Notes: generated by a model from the letters alone, not told the origin. Shown: positions 1-12,059, numbered from the stretch's first letter. The stretch: 64,000 nt of DNA from Streptomyces sp. NBC_00289 (GCF_041435115.1 NZ_CP108046.1:8370001-8434000); one strand, 5' to 3'. Numbers and translations: made by a program.

Positions 1-887
1 AGCAGCCGTACCTCCTCGACGAGAAGGTGTACGGCATCCCGTTCGACATCGGCATGATCGGGTTCTGGTACAACAAGGCGCTCTTCAAGCAGGCGGGCGT
101 GAGCGCGCCCCCGACCACCTGGAGCGGCTTCCTCGACGTCGTACGCAAGCTGAAGTCCGCCGGCATCACGCCCCTCGCCCTGGCCGGCAAGGAGAAGTGG
201 CCCGGCATGTACTACTGGGCCTACCTCGCGATGCGCACCGCCGGCGTCGACGCCCTGCGGAAGGCCGACGAGGACAAGGACTTCACGGGCGCCGGGTTCG
301 TCCAGGCCGGACAGCACCTCAAGGACCTCGTCGCGCTCAAGCCGTTCCAGAAGGGGTTCCTGGGCGCCGCCTACTCCACCCCCACCGGCCAGGCCGCCGC
401 GGTCGGCAACGCAAAGGCGGCGATGGAGCTCATGGGCCAGTGGGCCCCCGTCGTCGAGGCGGACGCGGGCAAGGGACTCGGCGACGACCTCGGGTTCTTC
501 CCGTTCCCGGCGGTCGAGGGCGGCAGGGGATCGATCACCGAGGTGTTCGGCGGAGGCGGCGGGCACGCCGTGCGCAAGGGCGCCCCGCAGGCGGCCCTCG
601 ACTTCCTGAAGTTCTTCGCCTCGCAGGCGACGGACCTCGAACTCGTCAAGAAGACCGGCGTGCTCCCGGTCGTCCCGGCCGCCGAGAGCGCCATCACCGA
701 CCCCAACATCCAGGCCGTACAGACACAGTTGAAGGCCGCCACCGGATTCCAGCTGTACCTCGACCAGGCCTACGCCCCAGCCGTCGGCCAGGAGATCAAC
801 GACAGTGTCGCCGGGCTGATCGCCGGCTCCAAGTCCCCCCAACAGGTCACCGAGTCGGTCACGAAGACCGCGAAGGAAGAGCAGTAA
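1..887 (+). CDS. Sugar ABC transporter substrate-binding protein, 5' end cut by window
   Basis: This is the C-terminal 294 residues of an extracellular solute-binding protein of the family-1 type (maltose/oligosaccharide class). The reading frame is open from base 3, so the signal peptide and N-terminal lobe lie outside the window. The visible part has the family's YGIPFDIGMIGFWYNK-type segment near the hinge and ends in a polar tail. It lies 6 nt upstream of two MalF/MalG-like permeases, so it is the ligand receptor of that importer. The xylanase that follows suggests xylo-oligosaccharides as ligand; this is an inference from position only. Confidence 0.9.
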   Translation, partial: QPYLLDEKVYGIPFDIGMIGFWYNKALFKQAGVSAPPTTWSGFLDVVRKLKSAGITPLALAGKEKWPGMYYWAYLAMRTAGVDALRKADEDKDFTGAGFVQAGQHLKDLVALKPFQKGFLGAAYSTPTGQAAAVGNAKAAMELMGQWAPVVEADAGKGLGDDLGFFPFPAVEGGRGSITEVFGGGGGHAVRKGAPQAALDFLKFFASQATDLELVKKTGVLPVVPAAESAITDPNIQAVQTQLKAATGFQLYLDQAYAPAVGQEINDSVAGLIAGSKSPQQVTESVTKTAKEEQ

Positions 888-893
888 CCGGCG

Positions 894-3858
<2,965 letters not shown>

Positions 3859-4911
3859 TCAGCCGTGCCGGGCCGGGGGCGCGGTGCTGGCCCGCACCAC
3901 CAGTTCCGTGCCCAGCTCCACCCGCGGCGAGTCCGGCTGCTCGCCGCGGGTCAGGCGCAACACCGTACGGGCGGCGAGTTTGCCCATCTCGGCGAGGGGC
4001 TGACGGACCGTCGTGAGGGGCGGCGCCGACCAGCGGACTTCCGGAAGGTCGTCGAAGCCGACCACGCTCATGTCCTCCGGCACCCTGAGTCCGCGCCGCC
4101 GCAGCGCCTCGATCGCGCCCAGTGCCATCTGGTCACTGGCCGCGAACACGGCGGTCGGCGGCTCGGGCAGGTCGAGAAGGGCGTTGCAGCCGGCGAAACC
4201 GGACTCGGGGCGGAAGTCCCCGGGCACGACGAGGGTCTCGTCGACGGCGAGACCGGCGTTCTCCAGGGCCGCGCGGTAGCCGTCGAAGCGGGCCCGTGAG
4301 CACAGCAGCCGGGGCGGCCCGGCGATCAGGCCGATCCTGCGGTGGCCCAGGGACAGCAGGTGCCCGGTGGCCGCGAGACCGCCGGACCAGTTGGCCGCTC
4401 CGACGGTGGGTGCGTCGATGGCGGGGGAGCCCGCCGGGTCGACCACCACCAGGGGGACGCCGAGGGCGCGCAGTTCCTCGTGCAGGACCGGCTCCAGGGC
4501 GGAGGTGACCAGGACGACCCCGCCGGAGGCACGGGCACGCAGGTTGCGCATCCACTCCCGGGCGTCGCCCGAACGTCCGTGCAGCGCCGATACCACGGTG
4601 CCGACGCCGGCCGTGTGGGCGACCTCCTCCACGCCCCGGATGATCTCCACCGCCCAGGGGCTGTCGAGGTCGTTGAAGACCAGGTCGATCAGGGCGGCAC
4701 GGGTGCCGGAGGCGGCGACGCGTTTGCGGTGGCCGTGCTGTCGCAGCAGGTCCTCGACGCGGGCCCGGGTCTGCGGCGACACGTCCGACCGGCCGTTGAC
4801 GACCCGGGAGACGGTCGGCACCGACACCCCGGCCCGACGGGCGATCTCCGTGATCGTGATCCTGCCCCGGGCCCCGGGTGCCGGTTCGGCCTCGGCCTCG
4901 CGTGCTGCCAC
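3859..4911 (-). CDS. LacI-family transcriptional regulator
   Basis: DNA-binding regulator of 350 aa with an N-terminal LacI helix-turn-helix (ITEIARRAGVSVPTVSRVVNG) and a periplasmic-binding-protein-like sensor domain ending in the usual SVVGFDDLPEVRWSAPPL motif. The GTG at 4911 is chosen because GGAGG lies 6 nt upstream; the longer frame adds about 32 poorly coding residues. It converges on the xylanase gene with no intergenic base between the stops, so the two transcripts must overlap. It likely represses the transport/xylanase operon in response to a xylan-derived sugar, by analogy with LacI proteins beside Streptomyces sugar operons. Confidence 0.92.
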   Translation of the reverse strand: MAAREAEAEPAPGARGRITITEIARRAGVSVPTVSRVVNGRSDVSPQTRARVEDLLRQHGHRKRVAASGTRAALIDLVFNDLDSPWAVEIIRGVEEVAHTAGVGTVVSALHGRSGDAREWMRNLRARASGGVVLVTSALEPVLHEELRALGVPLVVVDPAGSPAIDAPTVGAANWSGGLAATGHLLSLGHRRIGLIAGPPRLLCSRARFDGYRAALENAGLAVDETLVVPGDFRPESGFAGCNALLDLPEPPTAVFAASDQMALGAIEALRRRGLRVPEDMSVVGFDDLPEVRWSAPPLTTVRQPLAEMGKLAARTVLRLTRGEQPDSPRVELGTELVVRASTAPPARHG

Positions 4912-4936
4912 TACCCACCTCCGTCGACGTGCCCTG

Positions 4937-4965
4937 CGAAACTTCCAGAAGTCTTCCGGGAAACG
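4937..4965. promoter_or_regulatory. Candidate operator upstream of the LacI-family gene
   Basis: Upstream of the LacI-family start lies a dense set of GAA/TTC elements. They include CGAAACTTCC and the inverted repeat ACTTC-CA-GAAGT at 4941-4952, followed by CTTCCGGGAA. GAAACTTTC-like elements are known near xylanase genes of Streptomyces. Autoregulation is inferred, not shown. Confidence 0.4.
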
Positions 4966-5121
4966 GGTGGCTGTGGGAAGGGCCCACGCCCGCTCCGGGC
5001 ATCTCACACGGAGGACTACACGCAGTGACGGTGCCGGAACGTGTGTCGGGGCCGGCGCGCAGTCGGTCGCTGCGATCCGGCCCCTCAGGTCTCCGGGCGG
5101 TCGGTGGACCGCCCGGCCCGC

Positions 5122-5322
5122 TCAGGCGGCTGTCATCACGGCGCCCATCGGGCGGTGCGGCGCGATGATGCGGCCGTCGGGCAGGAGCTCACCGGTGTCC
5201 TCGAAGAGCAGAACGCCGTTGCACAGCAGGCTCCATCCCTGCTCCGGGTGGTGCGCCGTGAGGCGCGCGGATTCCCGGTCGGCGGAGCCGGCTGTCGGAC
5301 ACGGTGGCTGGTGCTGGCACAT
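5122..5322 (-). CDS. DUF5999 family small protein
   Basis: Small Streptomyces-restricted protein of 66 aa whose core (MCQHQPPCPTA, HHPEQGWSLLCNGV, LFEDTGELLPDG, APHRP) matches the DUF5999 family. Function is unknown. The two Cys and two His in the first residues could hold a metal, but this is only a guess. I set the start at MCQHQ because family members begin there. The frame stays open to an ATG at 5397 that has a better ribosome site (GGGGGGCGG), so a 91-residue form is possible. Confidence 0.8.
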   Translation of the reverse strand: MCQHQPPCPTAGSADRESARLTAHHPEQGWSLLCNGVLLFEDTGELLPDGRIIAPHRPMGAVMTAA

Positions 5323-5672
5323 GGATGGGATCTTTCGCTCTGTCGTGAAGTGTGAGATGGCTGTGGTGTCTGTCGTGCGGCGTGAAGCGTTGTTCATGGC
5401 CGCCCCCCGTTGTGTTTAGTCCTTCCGGACCCAGTGTTGCCCCATGGACGTCAATCCGCAGGTATTTCGCAGCACCTCTTCTCACAGGTTGATGACGCGA
5501 CACCCGCATTGATGGTTCATTGCGACCGGACTGTCACTCCCGGTGGTGTTCGGGGGCCGAACAGGGCTGGTCGGCACAGTCCAGGGCCTTATCGGCTCGG
5601 ACGAGCTATTCAATGCTCGTACGAGCAGAAGGGAGTTCGGTACGTCAGGCGGATTCACGTGTGCGCACAGCG
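5323..5672. other. Non-coding stretch upstream of the DUF5999 gene
   Basis: About 350 bp without a supported gene. It should hold the DUF5999 promoter; on the minus strand a TTGACG lies at 5453-5458, but I see no convincing -10 partner. The distal part holds two related palindromes at 5595-5626, annotated separately. Short frames here have non-Streptomyces codon bias and were left out. Confidence 0.5.
5595..5626. promoter_or_regulatory. Paired palindromes, likely tandem binding sites
   Basis: GCTCGGACGAGC at 5595-5606 and GCTCGTACGAGC at 5615-5626 differ by one base and are spaced 20 bp centre to centre, two helical turns. The second is a perfect 12-bp palindrome. Same-face spacing suggests cooperative binding of a dimeric regulator. 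The nearest gene is DUF5999, about 270 bp away. Confidence 0.5.
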
Positions 5673-5710
5673 TCGTACCCCGCCGGCCGGAATTCCGGAG
5701 CGGGGTACGA
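5673..5710 (-). terminator. Terminator-like nested stem-loop
   Basis: An 11-bp perfect inverted repeat (TCGTACCCCGC / GCGGGGTACGA) encloses a second palindrome, CCGGAATTCCGG. It lies 22 nt beyond the stop of the minus-strand gene at 5733 and has no T tract, as is usual for high-GC terminators. Confidence 0.7.
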
Positions 5711-5732
5711 GAGGCCGTCGCGCGGTGAAGTG

Positions 5733-6317
5733 TCAGGCGGGGGACGAGAGCAGTGGCGCCGGAGTCACCCGGTGGGTCAGGACCGGGAGCAGGTCGGCCA
5801 CCCGGTGCGGACGGTGGGCGGCGATGCCTGGCGGTGCCGGTGCCAGCGGGATCAGCAGGTCGGTGTCGGCGGGGTGGCCGGTGGCGCCGTCCGCGGTGTG
5901 GTCGCCGTGCAACCAGAGGGTGAGCATGTACAGGCCGGGGACCGACAGCAGGCGGGGCTGGTAGTGCTGCTGCACGGTCTCCGCCTGGCGCAGCGCGAGT
6001 TCGGTGGAGGCGATGTACGGACCCTCGAAGAAGCGTGAGAACGCCCAGCCGTCAGGGGTCAGCATGGTCTCGGCCGCGGCCACCGCACGGTCCCCGCAGC
6101 GGATCAGGAAACGCCACCCGGCCAGCCGGGTCGCCGGCACTCCCGCCGGGGTGATCTGCTCCAGCACGTGTACCGGTAGAGGCAGTTCGGGTGTGGTGGG
6201 CCCCTGAGCGCGCAGCAAGGAGGGAGTTCGGGCCTCGCGGACCGCGGTGGGGGAGGCCAGCGCGGTGAGGACGGAGCGAAGGGCGGGCGCGGGGGCCGGA
6301 GGGACATGCAGCGGCAT
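5733..6317 (-). CDS. Conserved hypothetical protein (actinobacterial)
   Basis: Protein of 194 aa with no family I can name. It has a Pro/Ala-rich N-terminus (MPLHVPPAPAPALRS), a mixed alpha/beta middle with TRLAGWRFLIRCGDRAVAAAE, and a segment FFEGPYIASTELALRQAE, with no signal peptide or membrane span. The ATG at 6317 is chosen because GAGAGG precedes it by about 9 nt. Codon bias is normal for Streptomyces, so it is a real gene. It appears monocistronic, with a strong stem-loop after the stop. Confidence 0.7.
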   Translation of the reverse strand: MPLHVPPAPAPALRSVLTALASPTAVREARTPSLLRAQGPTTPELPLPVHVLEQITPAGVPATRLAGWRFLIRCGDRAVAAAETMLTPDGWAFSRFFEGPYIASTELALRQAETVQQHYQPRLLSVPGLYMLTLWLHGDHTADGATGHPADTDLLIPLAPAPPGIAAHRPHRVADLLPVLTHRVTPAPLLSSPA

Positions 6318-6873
6318 GGTGGGTCGCCTCTCATTCGGCAGGCACAAGGGCGCGAGGGCGGGGGCGGACGGCGCTGTCAGCACACGGGGACAGAGAGACG
6401 GGTGCCCTGGTCGGTATACGCGTGGTGTGAGTGTGCCCTGCCGTGTGGCGCGTCATCAGGACGGCAGGACAAGGACCGCGGGCGCCGGCCTTCTGCCTTG
6501 TTCGCGGAGTTTATACGACATATGTTCACGCAGTGTTTCGGCTAGCTGTTTCCGCTGCGTGAAGCAAGGGTCTATTCGGTCGGCGATCCGCGGGAATCAT
6601 CCCGTTTCCCGGACGGCGGTACGCCGTTGACCTCGGGGAATGCCGGGCAGGCGGTCGGCCCATTCTCGTCGGCGTTTTTCACGAGTCATCCGGAGTGCCC
6701 GAAACTGCGTTCTGCCGCATGCCCGGTGAATGTGCCGCCGGTCACCTCCGACAGACTACCGGGCACCGGAGCGGCCTGGGACGTTATCGATCGCTTTCGC
6801 GGGGCATCATCCCACGTGACCCGCACACCGGCGGCCGGATCCTCGGCCCGCCCGCACCAAGGAGGACCCTTCG
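6318..6873. other. Long divergent intergenic region
   Basis: A 556-bp gap between two divergent genes, with lower GC than its surroundings around 6505-6545 (TTTATACGACATATG-type sequence) and 6650-6800. It must carry both promoters. I find no coding frame with Streptomyces codon bias and no confident operator. The ribosome site AAGGAGGA before 6874 is strong. Confidence 0.5.
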
Positions 6874-8391
6874 ATGGGCGAGAAGGTCGTGGCAGGGCCG
6901 TTCGACCTGTCCGATCGCCAGCGCTACCGCGACAAGCTCCGGCACAACCTGACGGGGCTGGAGCGACTCCTGGCCGAGAAGCGGTTCGATCGCCCACAGA
7001 ACCTCATGGGGCTGGAGATCGAATTGAATCTCACGGGCGAAGACGGCATGCCGAAAATGCTCAACGGGCAGGTTCTGGAACGCATCGCAAGTCGAGATTT
7101 CCAAACAGAACTCGCCATGTTCAACCTGGAAGTCAACATAGCCCCACATCGATTGGGGGGCCGTGTATTCGACCAACTAGCCGAGGAACTCCGAACCTCT
7201 CTGGCATATGCCGACCGGAAGGCGGGGGAAGTCGACGCGGGAATCGTGATGATCGGCATCCTGCCGACCCTCGACCGTGACGACCTGGTGTCCTCCAACC
7301 TCTCCGACGTCGACCGCTACGCCCTGCTCAACGAACAGATCGTGGCCGCCAGGGGCGAGGACTTCGTGCTCGACATCGACGGTGTGGAGCACCTCACCTG
7401 CACCTCGAAGTCCATCGCGCCGGAGGCCGCCTGCACCTCCGTGCAGCTGCACCTGCAGGTCACGCCCGGCCGCTTCGCCGCCGTCTGGAACGCCGCACAG
7501 GCCGTCGCCGCCGCCCAGGTCGCCGTCGGCGCCAACTCCCCCTTCCTGTTCGGCCGGGAACTGTGGCGCGAGTCGAGGCCCCCGCTGTTCCAGCAGTCCA
7601 CCGACACCCGGCCGCCCGAGCTCCAGGCCCAGGGCGTACGGCCGCGCACCTGGTTCGGAGAGCGGTGGATCACCTCGGCGTACGACCTGTTCGAGGAGAA
7701 CCTCCGCTACTTCCCGGCCCTCCTGCCGATCTGTGACGACGAGGACCCGCTCGCGGTGCTGGACGGCGGCGGTGTCCCGAATCTCTCCGAACTCGTCCTG
7801 CACAACGGCACCATCTACCGCTGGAACCGACCCGTCTACGGCATCGCGGACGGCGTCCCCCACCTGCGCGTCGAGAACCGCGTGCTGCCCGCCGGCCCCA
7901 CCATCACCGACGTCATCGCCAACGCGGCCTTCTACTACGGCCTCGTCCGTGCCCTCGCCGAGGAGTCGCGCCCGGTGTGGAGCAGGCTGCCGTTCGAGGC
8001 CGCCGCGGCCAACTTCGACGAAGCGTGCCGGCACGGCATCGACGCCCGACTGACCTGGCCCCGGCGCGGCCGGTACGGCGGCACGGCCGAGTACGACGCC
8101 GTCAGCCTCGTACGCGACGAACTGCTGCCGCTGGCCGCGGCCGGTCTCGACGCGTGGGGGGTCGAGCCCGCCGACCGTGACCTGTACCTCGGCGTGATCG
8201 AGGAGCGTTGCCGGCGCCGGACCAACGGGGCGACCTGGCAGGCGGCGACGTTCCACCGGGCGCTGGAGGGGGGCCTGTCGCGGGACGAGGCGCTGGCCGC
8301 CACGACACGGCGCTATCGCGAGCTGATGCATGTGGGGGAGCCCGTGCACACCTGGCCCGTGGGGCTGCGGGAGCCGGCGCCGCTGGGGTGA
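6874..8391 (+). CDS. GCS2-type glutamate--cysteine ligase family protein
   Basis: Cytoplasmic ligase-like enzyme of 505 aa in the GCS2 (glutamate-cysteine ligase family 2, YbdK/EgtA-like) group. These ATP-dependent enzymes join a carboxylate to an amine. The N-terminal MGLEIELNL segment carries the family's Glu pair, and LEVNIAP, VQLHLQVTP and LRVENRVLPAGPT segments fit the fold. The substrate cannot be read from the sequence; Streptomyces make mycothiol and ergothioneine rather than glutathione. Start: ATG with AAGGAGGA 7 nt upstream. Bases 7021-7200 are only about 53 percent GC, far below the rest of the gene. Confidence 0.85.
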   Translation: MGEKVVAGPFDLSDRQRYRDKLRHNLTGLERLLAEKRFDRPQNLMGLEIELNLTGEDGMPKMLNGQVLERIASRDFQTELAMFNLEVNIAPHRLGGRVFDQLAEELRTSLAYADRKAGEVDAGIVMIGILPTLDRDDLVSSNLSDVDRYALLNEQIVAARGEDFVLDIDGVEHLTCTSKSIAPEAACTSVQLHLQVTPGRFAAVWNAAQAVAAAQVAVGANSPFLFGRELWRESRPPLFQQSTDTRPPELQAQGVRPRTWFGERWITSAYDLFEENLRYFPALLPICDDEDPLAVLDGGGVPNLSELVLHNGTIYRWNRPVYGIADGVPHLRVENRVLPAGPTITDVIANAAFYYGLVRALAEESRPVWSRLPFEAAAANFDEACRHGIDARLTWPRRGRYGGTAEYDAVSLVRDELLPLAAAGLDAWGVEPADRDLYLGVIEERCRRRTNGATWQAATFHRALEGGLSRDEALAATTRRYRELMHVGEPVHTWPVGLREPAPLG

Positions 8392-8400
8392 ACCGCGGGG

Positions 8401-10170
8401 TCAGCCCTGCTCGCCCTGTGCTCCCGCCGCCACGATGGCCTTCAGGATCACCGAGTGGATCTGCGAGGGATCGCTGACCTCGTGGCCCGAGCCGCCGGTG
8501 GCCCTGGCGATCTGCTCGGCCTCCTGCCGGTCGGCGTCCGGGCCTACGGCTATCACGATCAGCGGGACCGGGCGCTCGGGGTTGGTGAGTGCCTGCAGTT
8601 TTTCGACGAGGTCGCCGCGCGAGATGCTGCCGGGATCCTGGTTCACCCCGTCCGTCAGCACGACCAGGGCGTTGAACTTGCCCTTGGCGTAGGAGGAGGT
8701 CGCCGCCTTGTACGCGGCGAGCGTGGTGTCGTACAGGCCGGTCGCGCCGTTGGGGACGGGTTCCAGACCGCTGAACGCCGCCGACAGCCGGTCGCGCTGG
8801 GTGCCGTTGCCGACGCGGTCGCCGAGCCGTTCGGTCGGCACGAGGACGCGGTAGTCCTTGTCGCCGTCCAGCTTCGTGGAGAACTTCCACAGACCGATCT
8901 CGTCCTCGGGCGTGAACGTGGCGAGCGCCTGGAGCAGGGAGGTCCTGGTGACGTCCATCCGTGAACGGCCGGTGTCCCGCACCGGTTCCGACATGGACGA
9001 GGAGGCGTCCACGACGGTGGTGATCCGGGCGCTCTGCACCGTGATCGTCCACATGCCGAGCGCCTCCTCGACGGCCGTCTCGGAGGCCGGCTGCGGGGCC
9101 GACTCCCCGTACGGCTGCGGACTGCTGCCACCGGCCCTGGCGACCACCGCGGCGGGGGCCTCGTCGCCGGTCCGGAACCCGAGCTTCTCCAGGAGCCTGC
9201 GCTGCGCGGGCTGGCGCAGATACGTCATGAAGCGGATCGCGGCCCGGCTCTGGTCGGTCGACAGGTGCGACTGGTCGACCAGTGTGTACGGGTAGTCGAG
9301 CCGCGGCGACCCGTCCTTCGGATAGAACATGTCCAGGTCGCCCGCGCCGTCGGCCGACGCGTTGTGCGTGAACGCCGACTGCTCGGTGAGGACCAGGGCC
9401 TGGTTGCGTTTCGGGTTGCCCCGCTCGGTGCCCGAGGAGTCGCGGGGCAGGGTGTCGAGAACCTGGCCGTCGGTGTCGGAGGTGCGCTGCGAGAGCGTCT
9501 TCATCATGGCCGCGGCCTGCGTGTCGCCGTCCTTGAGGCCGGCGGCGGCGGTGCTCAGCCGGGTGAGCGCGAGGAGCCCGGTCGCACTGCGCGCGGGGTC
9601 TGCCGCGCCCAGCTTGAGGGAGTCGTCCCGCAGGGTGGCTCCGGCCAGTTCGATCCAGCTGTACGTCTTCTTCGGCCACCCCAGCGACTTCGCGGCCGCG
9701 GGGACCATGGCCACCCCGACCGGGGTGGAGGCGACGTGGCCCGCCGAGGTGACCTGTGTCGCGGTCCGGTTCGCCGTGACCCGCTGGACCCACACGTCCG
9801 AGTCCGGCACCCACATCTGCACGTCGGACCGCTTCCCCGCCATGAGGGCGTCGGCGACCTTGTACGAGTCGCGTGCGGTCACCGTCACGGCGACGCACTG
9901 TCCGTCGGAGGTGATGTTCGCCGCGCGGGCCTGCCGGGCCGCGGCCGACAGGGCGGGCGCGAGGTCCGGGGAGGCGGCCAGCCTCAGCCGTACCGGGTCG
10001 TCCTGGCAGGAGGAACCGAAGGAGAGCAGTCCACTCCGCACCGCGGCGGCAGCGCCGCCGGCGACGGTGAGCACGAGGACCGTGGCGACGGCCACCGTGC
10101 GGCGGCGCGCGCGTACGCGGGGGTCGCTGCCGCCCGCCCCATACTGATCGGGCAAGCTGTGACGTCCCAT
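8401..10170 (-). CDS. Substrate-binding/VWA hybrid membrane-anchored protein
   Basis: Protein of 589 aa: an Arg-rich cytoplasmic tail, one membrane segment near residues 24-44 (AVATVLVLTVAGGAAAA), a solute-binding-protein-like extracellular region (about 55-350), and a C-terminal von Willebrand A domain (about 400-585). The metal-ion site motif DxSxS is present as VVDASSSM, with later T and D positions (GATGLYD, VVLTDGVN). VWA domains bind protein partners through a metal. The ligand of the binding-protein-like part is unknown. The ATG at 10170 has GGGAGGGG 10 nt upstream. It lies convergent with the ligase gene, 9 bp away. Confidence 0.85.
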   Translation of the reverse strand: MGRHSLPDQYGAGGSDPRVRARRRTVAVATVLVLTVAGGAAAAVRSGLLSFGSSCQDDPVRLRLAASPDLAPALSAAARQARAANITSDGQCVAVTVTARDSYKVADALMAGKRSDVQMWVPDSDVWVQRVTANRTATQVTSAGHVASTPVGVAMVPAAAKSLGWPKKTYSWIELAGATLRDDSLKLGAADPARSATGLLALTRLSTAAAGLKDGDTQAAAMMKTLSQRTSDTDGQVLDTLPRDSSGTERGNPKRNQALVLTEQSAFTHNASADGAGDLDMFYPKDGSPRLDYPYTLVDQSHLSTDQSRAAIRFMTYLRQPAQRRLLEKLGFRTGDEAPAAVVARAGGSSPQPYGESAPQPASETAVEEALGMWTITVQSARITTVVDASSSMSEPVRDTGRSRMDVTRTSLLQALATFTPEDEIGLWKFSTKLDGDKDYRVLVPTERLGDRVGNGTQRDRLSAAFSGLEPVPNGATGLYDTTLAAYKAATSSYAKGKFNALVVLTDGVNQDPGSISRGDLVEKLQALTNPERPVPLIVIAVGPDADRQEAEQIARATGGSGHEVSDPSQIHSVILKAIVAAGAQGEQG

Positions 10171-10357
10171 GGCGGTGATGCCCCTCCCTGTCGAACCTCG
10201 TGCCGCAGGACGGCCGTACGGCATGCGAAAGGGGGAGGTACGCCCCGTACGGCGTCCGTCCCCCAACGGCCTGTCACGCACGATTTTCGTAACTTCTTTC
10301 GAGACCCTAGCGGGGCCTTGGTGGGGATGAGGCAGGAATACTCAACTGGAGGCAGGT

Positions 10358-11158
10358 GTGCAGGCGGAGGCGGGCCCGGTGGCCGATTCTTTTCCGCAGG
10401 AGGGGCCCTCACGACGAATTCTCCGTGACGAGACACTGCTCGTTCTGGCGCTCTCGCTCGGTGCGAGTGGTGTGTCCGCCCTGATCAGCTTTGTCGGATC
10501 GGTCACGAAACCGGGGGGTCTCAAGAACCAGGCGACCACCCTCGTCGGCTCGGCCGCGCCCGGCCGTCCCTGGCTGGATCTCGCCTGGCAGCTGTTCGGG
10601 ATCGCCTCGGCGCTGGTGCCCGTCGCCCTGGTCGCCCACTTCCTGCTGCGGGAGGGGCAGGGCCTGCGCACGCTCGGCTTCGACCGCACCCGTCCCTGGC
10701 CCGACCTCGGCCGCGGGGCAGGCGTGGCGGCCGTGATCGGCAGCACCGGCATCGCGTTCTACCTGGCCGCGCGCGGGCTGGGCTTCAACCTCACGGTGGT
10801 GCCGGAGGCGCTGCCCGACGTGTGGTGGAAGTTCCCGGTGCTGATCCTCGCGGCATTGCAGAACGCGATCCTCGAAGAGGTCATCGTGGTCGGTTATCTG
10901 CTGCGCCGGCTCGGCCAGTTGGGCTGGACCCCGGGCACCGCCCTGGTGGCCAGTTCCGTACTGCGCGGCTCCTACCACCTCTACCAGGGCATCGGTGGCT
11001 TCCTCGGCAACATGGCCATGGGCGTGGTCTTCGTGTACCTGTACCGCCGCTGGGGCCGGGTGGGCCCCTTGGTGGTGGCGCATTCCCTGCTCGACATCGG
11101 GGCGTTCGTCGGCTACGCGCTGCTGGCCGGGAAGGTGGGCTGGCTGCCGACGGCCTGA
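10358..11158 (+). CDS. CPBP family intramembrane metalloprotease
   Basis: Polytopic membrane protein of 266 aa in the CPBP (CAAX protease and bacteriocin-processing, Abi) family. The catalytic EE-xxx-R motif is seen as EEVIVVGYLLRRL near residue 173, followed by a SSVLRGSYHLYQG segment (second motif, with His) and a late AHSLLD His motif. About seven hydrophobic segments surround these. The GTG at 10358 follows GGAGG by about 6 nt. Such proteases often cleave small membrane peptides; no peptide substrate gene is visible next to it. Confidence 0.88.
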   Translation: MQAEAGPVADSFPQEGPSRRILRDETLLVLALSLGASGVSALISFVGSVTKPGGLKNQATTLVGSAAPGRPWLDLAWQLFGIASALVPVALVAHFLLREGQGLRTLGFDRTRPWPDLGRGAGVAAVIGSTGIAFYLAARGLGFNLTVVPEALPDVWWKFPVLILAALQNAILEEVIVVGYLLRRLGQLGWTPGTALVASSVLRGSYHLYQGIGGFLGNMAMGVVFVYLYRRWGRVGPLVVAHSLLDIGAFVGYALLAGKVGWLPTA

Positions 11159-11168
11159 GCGGCCGGCC

Positions 11169-11198
11169 CAGGGGCGCACGCCGTCCCGTACGCCCCTG
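11169..11198 (+). terminator. Stem-loop between convergent genes
   Basis: CAGGGGCG at 11169-11176 and CGCCCCTG at 11191-11198 form an 8-bp perfect stem, 11 nt after the CPBP stop and before the convergent PhzF gene. Confidence 0.55.
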
Positions 11199-11249
11199 TG
11201 GTGCTCTTCCCCGCCCCCGGTCCGGCCGTACGGCGCTTCGCCCGCGCCG

Positions 11250-12059
11250 TCAGGCCAGCAGCTCCCCGTCGATCACCGTCACCGCGTGGCCGGTGAGGAG
11301 GGTGCGGTCGCCGCGCAGCTCCGTACGGACACGGCCGGAGCGCGGGGAGGCCTGCAGGCCGGTGAGGCGGGTGCGGCCGAGGCGTTCGGACCAGAAGGGG
11401 GCGAGGGCGGTGTGGGCGCTGCCGGTGACCGGGTCCTCGTCGATGCCGACGTTCGGGAAGAAGCAGCGGGAGACGAAGTCGTATCCCCGGCCCGGGTCCT
11501 CGGCGCGGGCGGTCGCGATGACGCCCCGCTCGGAGTAGGCGGCCAAAGCCTTGTGGTCGGGGGAGAGGGCGAGGACGGTCTTCTCGTCGGCGAGCTCCAG
11601 CAGCAGATCGCCGACGTTCGGCCCCGTGTCCAGAGCGGTGCGCGGTGCGGCGCCCAGGGCCTCGGCCACCCCGTCCGGGACGTCGACGGGGGTGAGCGGG
11701 GCCGTCGGGAAGTCCAGGGTGATCGAACCGTCCTCGTGGGGCGTCGCGACCAGGACGCCGCTGCGGGTGGCGAACCGTACCGGACCCTCGTGGGCGCCGG
11801 TGGTGTGCAGGACGTGGGCGGTGGCGAGCGTCGCGTGTCCGCACATGGCGACCTCGGCCGCGGGGGTGAACCAGCGCAGCGCCCAGTCCGCCGCCCCGCC
11901 CTCGGGCAACCGATGGGCGAAGGCGGTCTCGGCGTGGTTGACCTCCAGGGCCACCCGCTGGAGCCGGCCGTCGTCCGGGAAGGCGTCCAGAAGCAGCACC
12001 CCGGCCGGGTTGCCGGCGAAGGGACGGTCGGTGAAGGCGTCGACGATTCGGATACGCAT
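11250..12059 (-). CDS. PhzF family isomerase/epimerase-like protein
   Basis: Cytoplasmic protein of 269 aa with the PhzF fold (diaminopimelate-epimerase-like twin domains). It begins MRIRIVDAFTDRPFAGNPAGV and has the active-site Glu in NHAETAF. MCGHATLA and NVGIDEDPVTGSAH are the other family signatures. Stand-alone PhzF homologues outside phenazine clusters have unknown substrates, and no phenazine genes are near. The ATG at 12059 has no ribosome site, but TAGCTT lies 7 nt upstream, fitting a leaderless mRNA. Confidence 0.9.
   Translation of the reverse strand: MRIRIVDAFTDRPFAGNPAGVLLLDAFPDDGRLQRVALEVNHAETAFAHRLPEGGAADWALRWFTPAAEVAMCGHATLATAHVLHTTGAHEGPVRFATRSGVLVATPHEDGSITLDFPTAPLTPVDVPDGVAEALGAAPRTALDTGPNVGDLLLELADEKTVLALSPDHKALAAYSERGVIATARAEDPGRGYDFVSRCFFPNVGIDEDPVTGSAHTALAPFWSERLGRTRLTGLQASPRSGRVRTELRGDRTLLTGHAVTVIDGELLA

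Noticed and set aside
5323-5397. 25-residue N-terminal extension of DUF5999
   Set aside because: Not family-like, although its ribosome site is better; kept only as an alternative start.
11250-12059. Phenazine biosynthesis
   Set aside because: PhzF alone is not diagnostic; no other phz genes are present.
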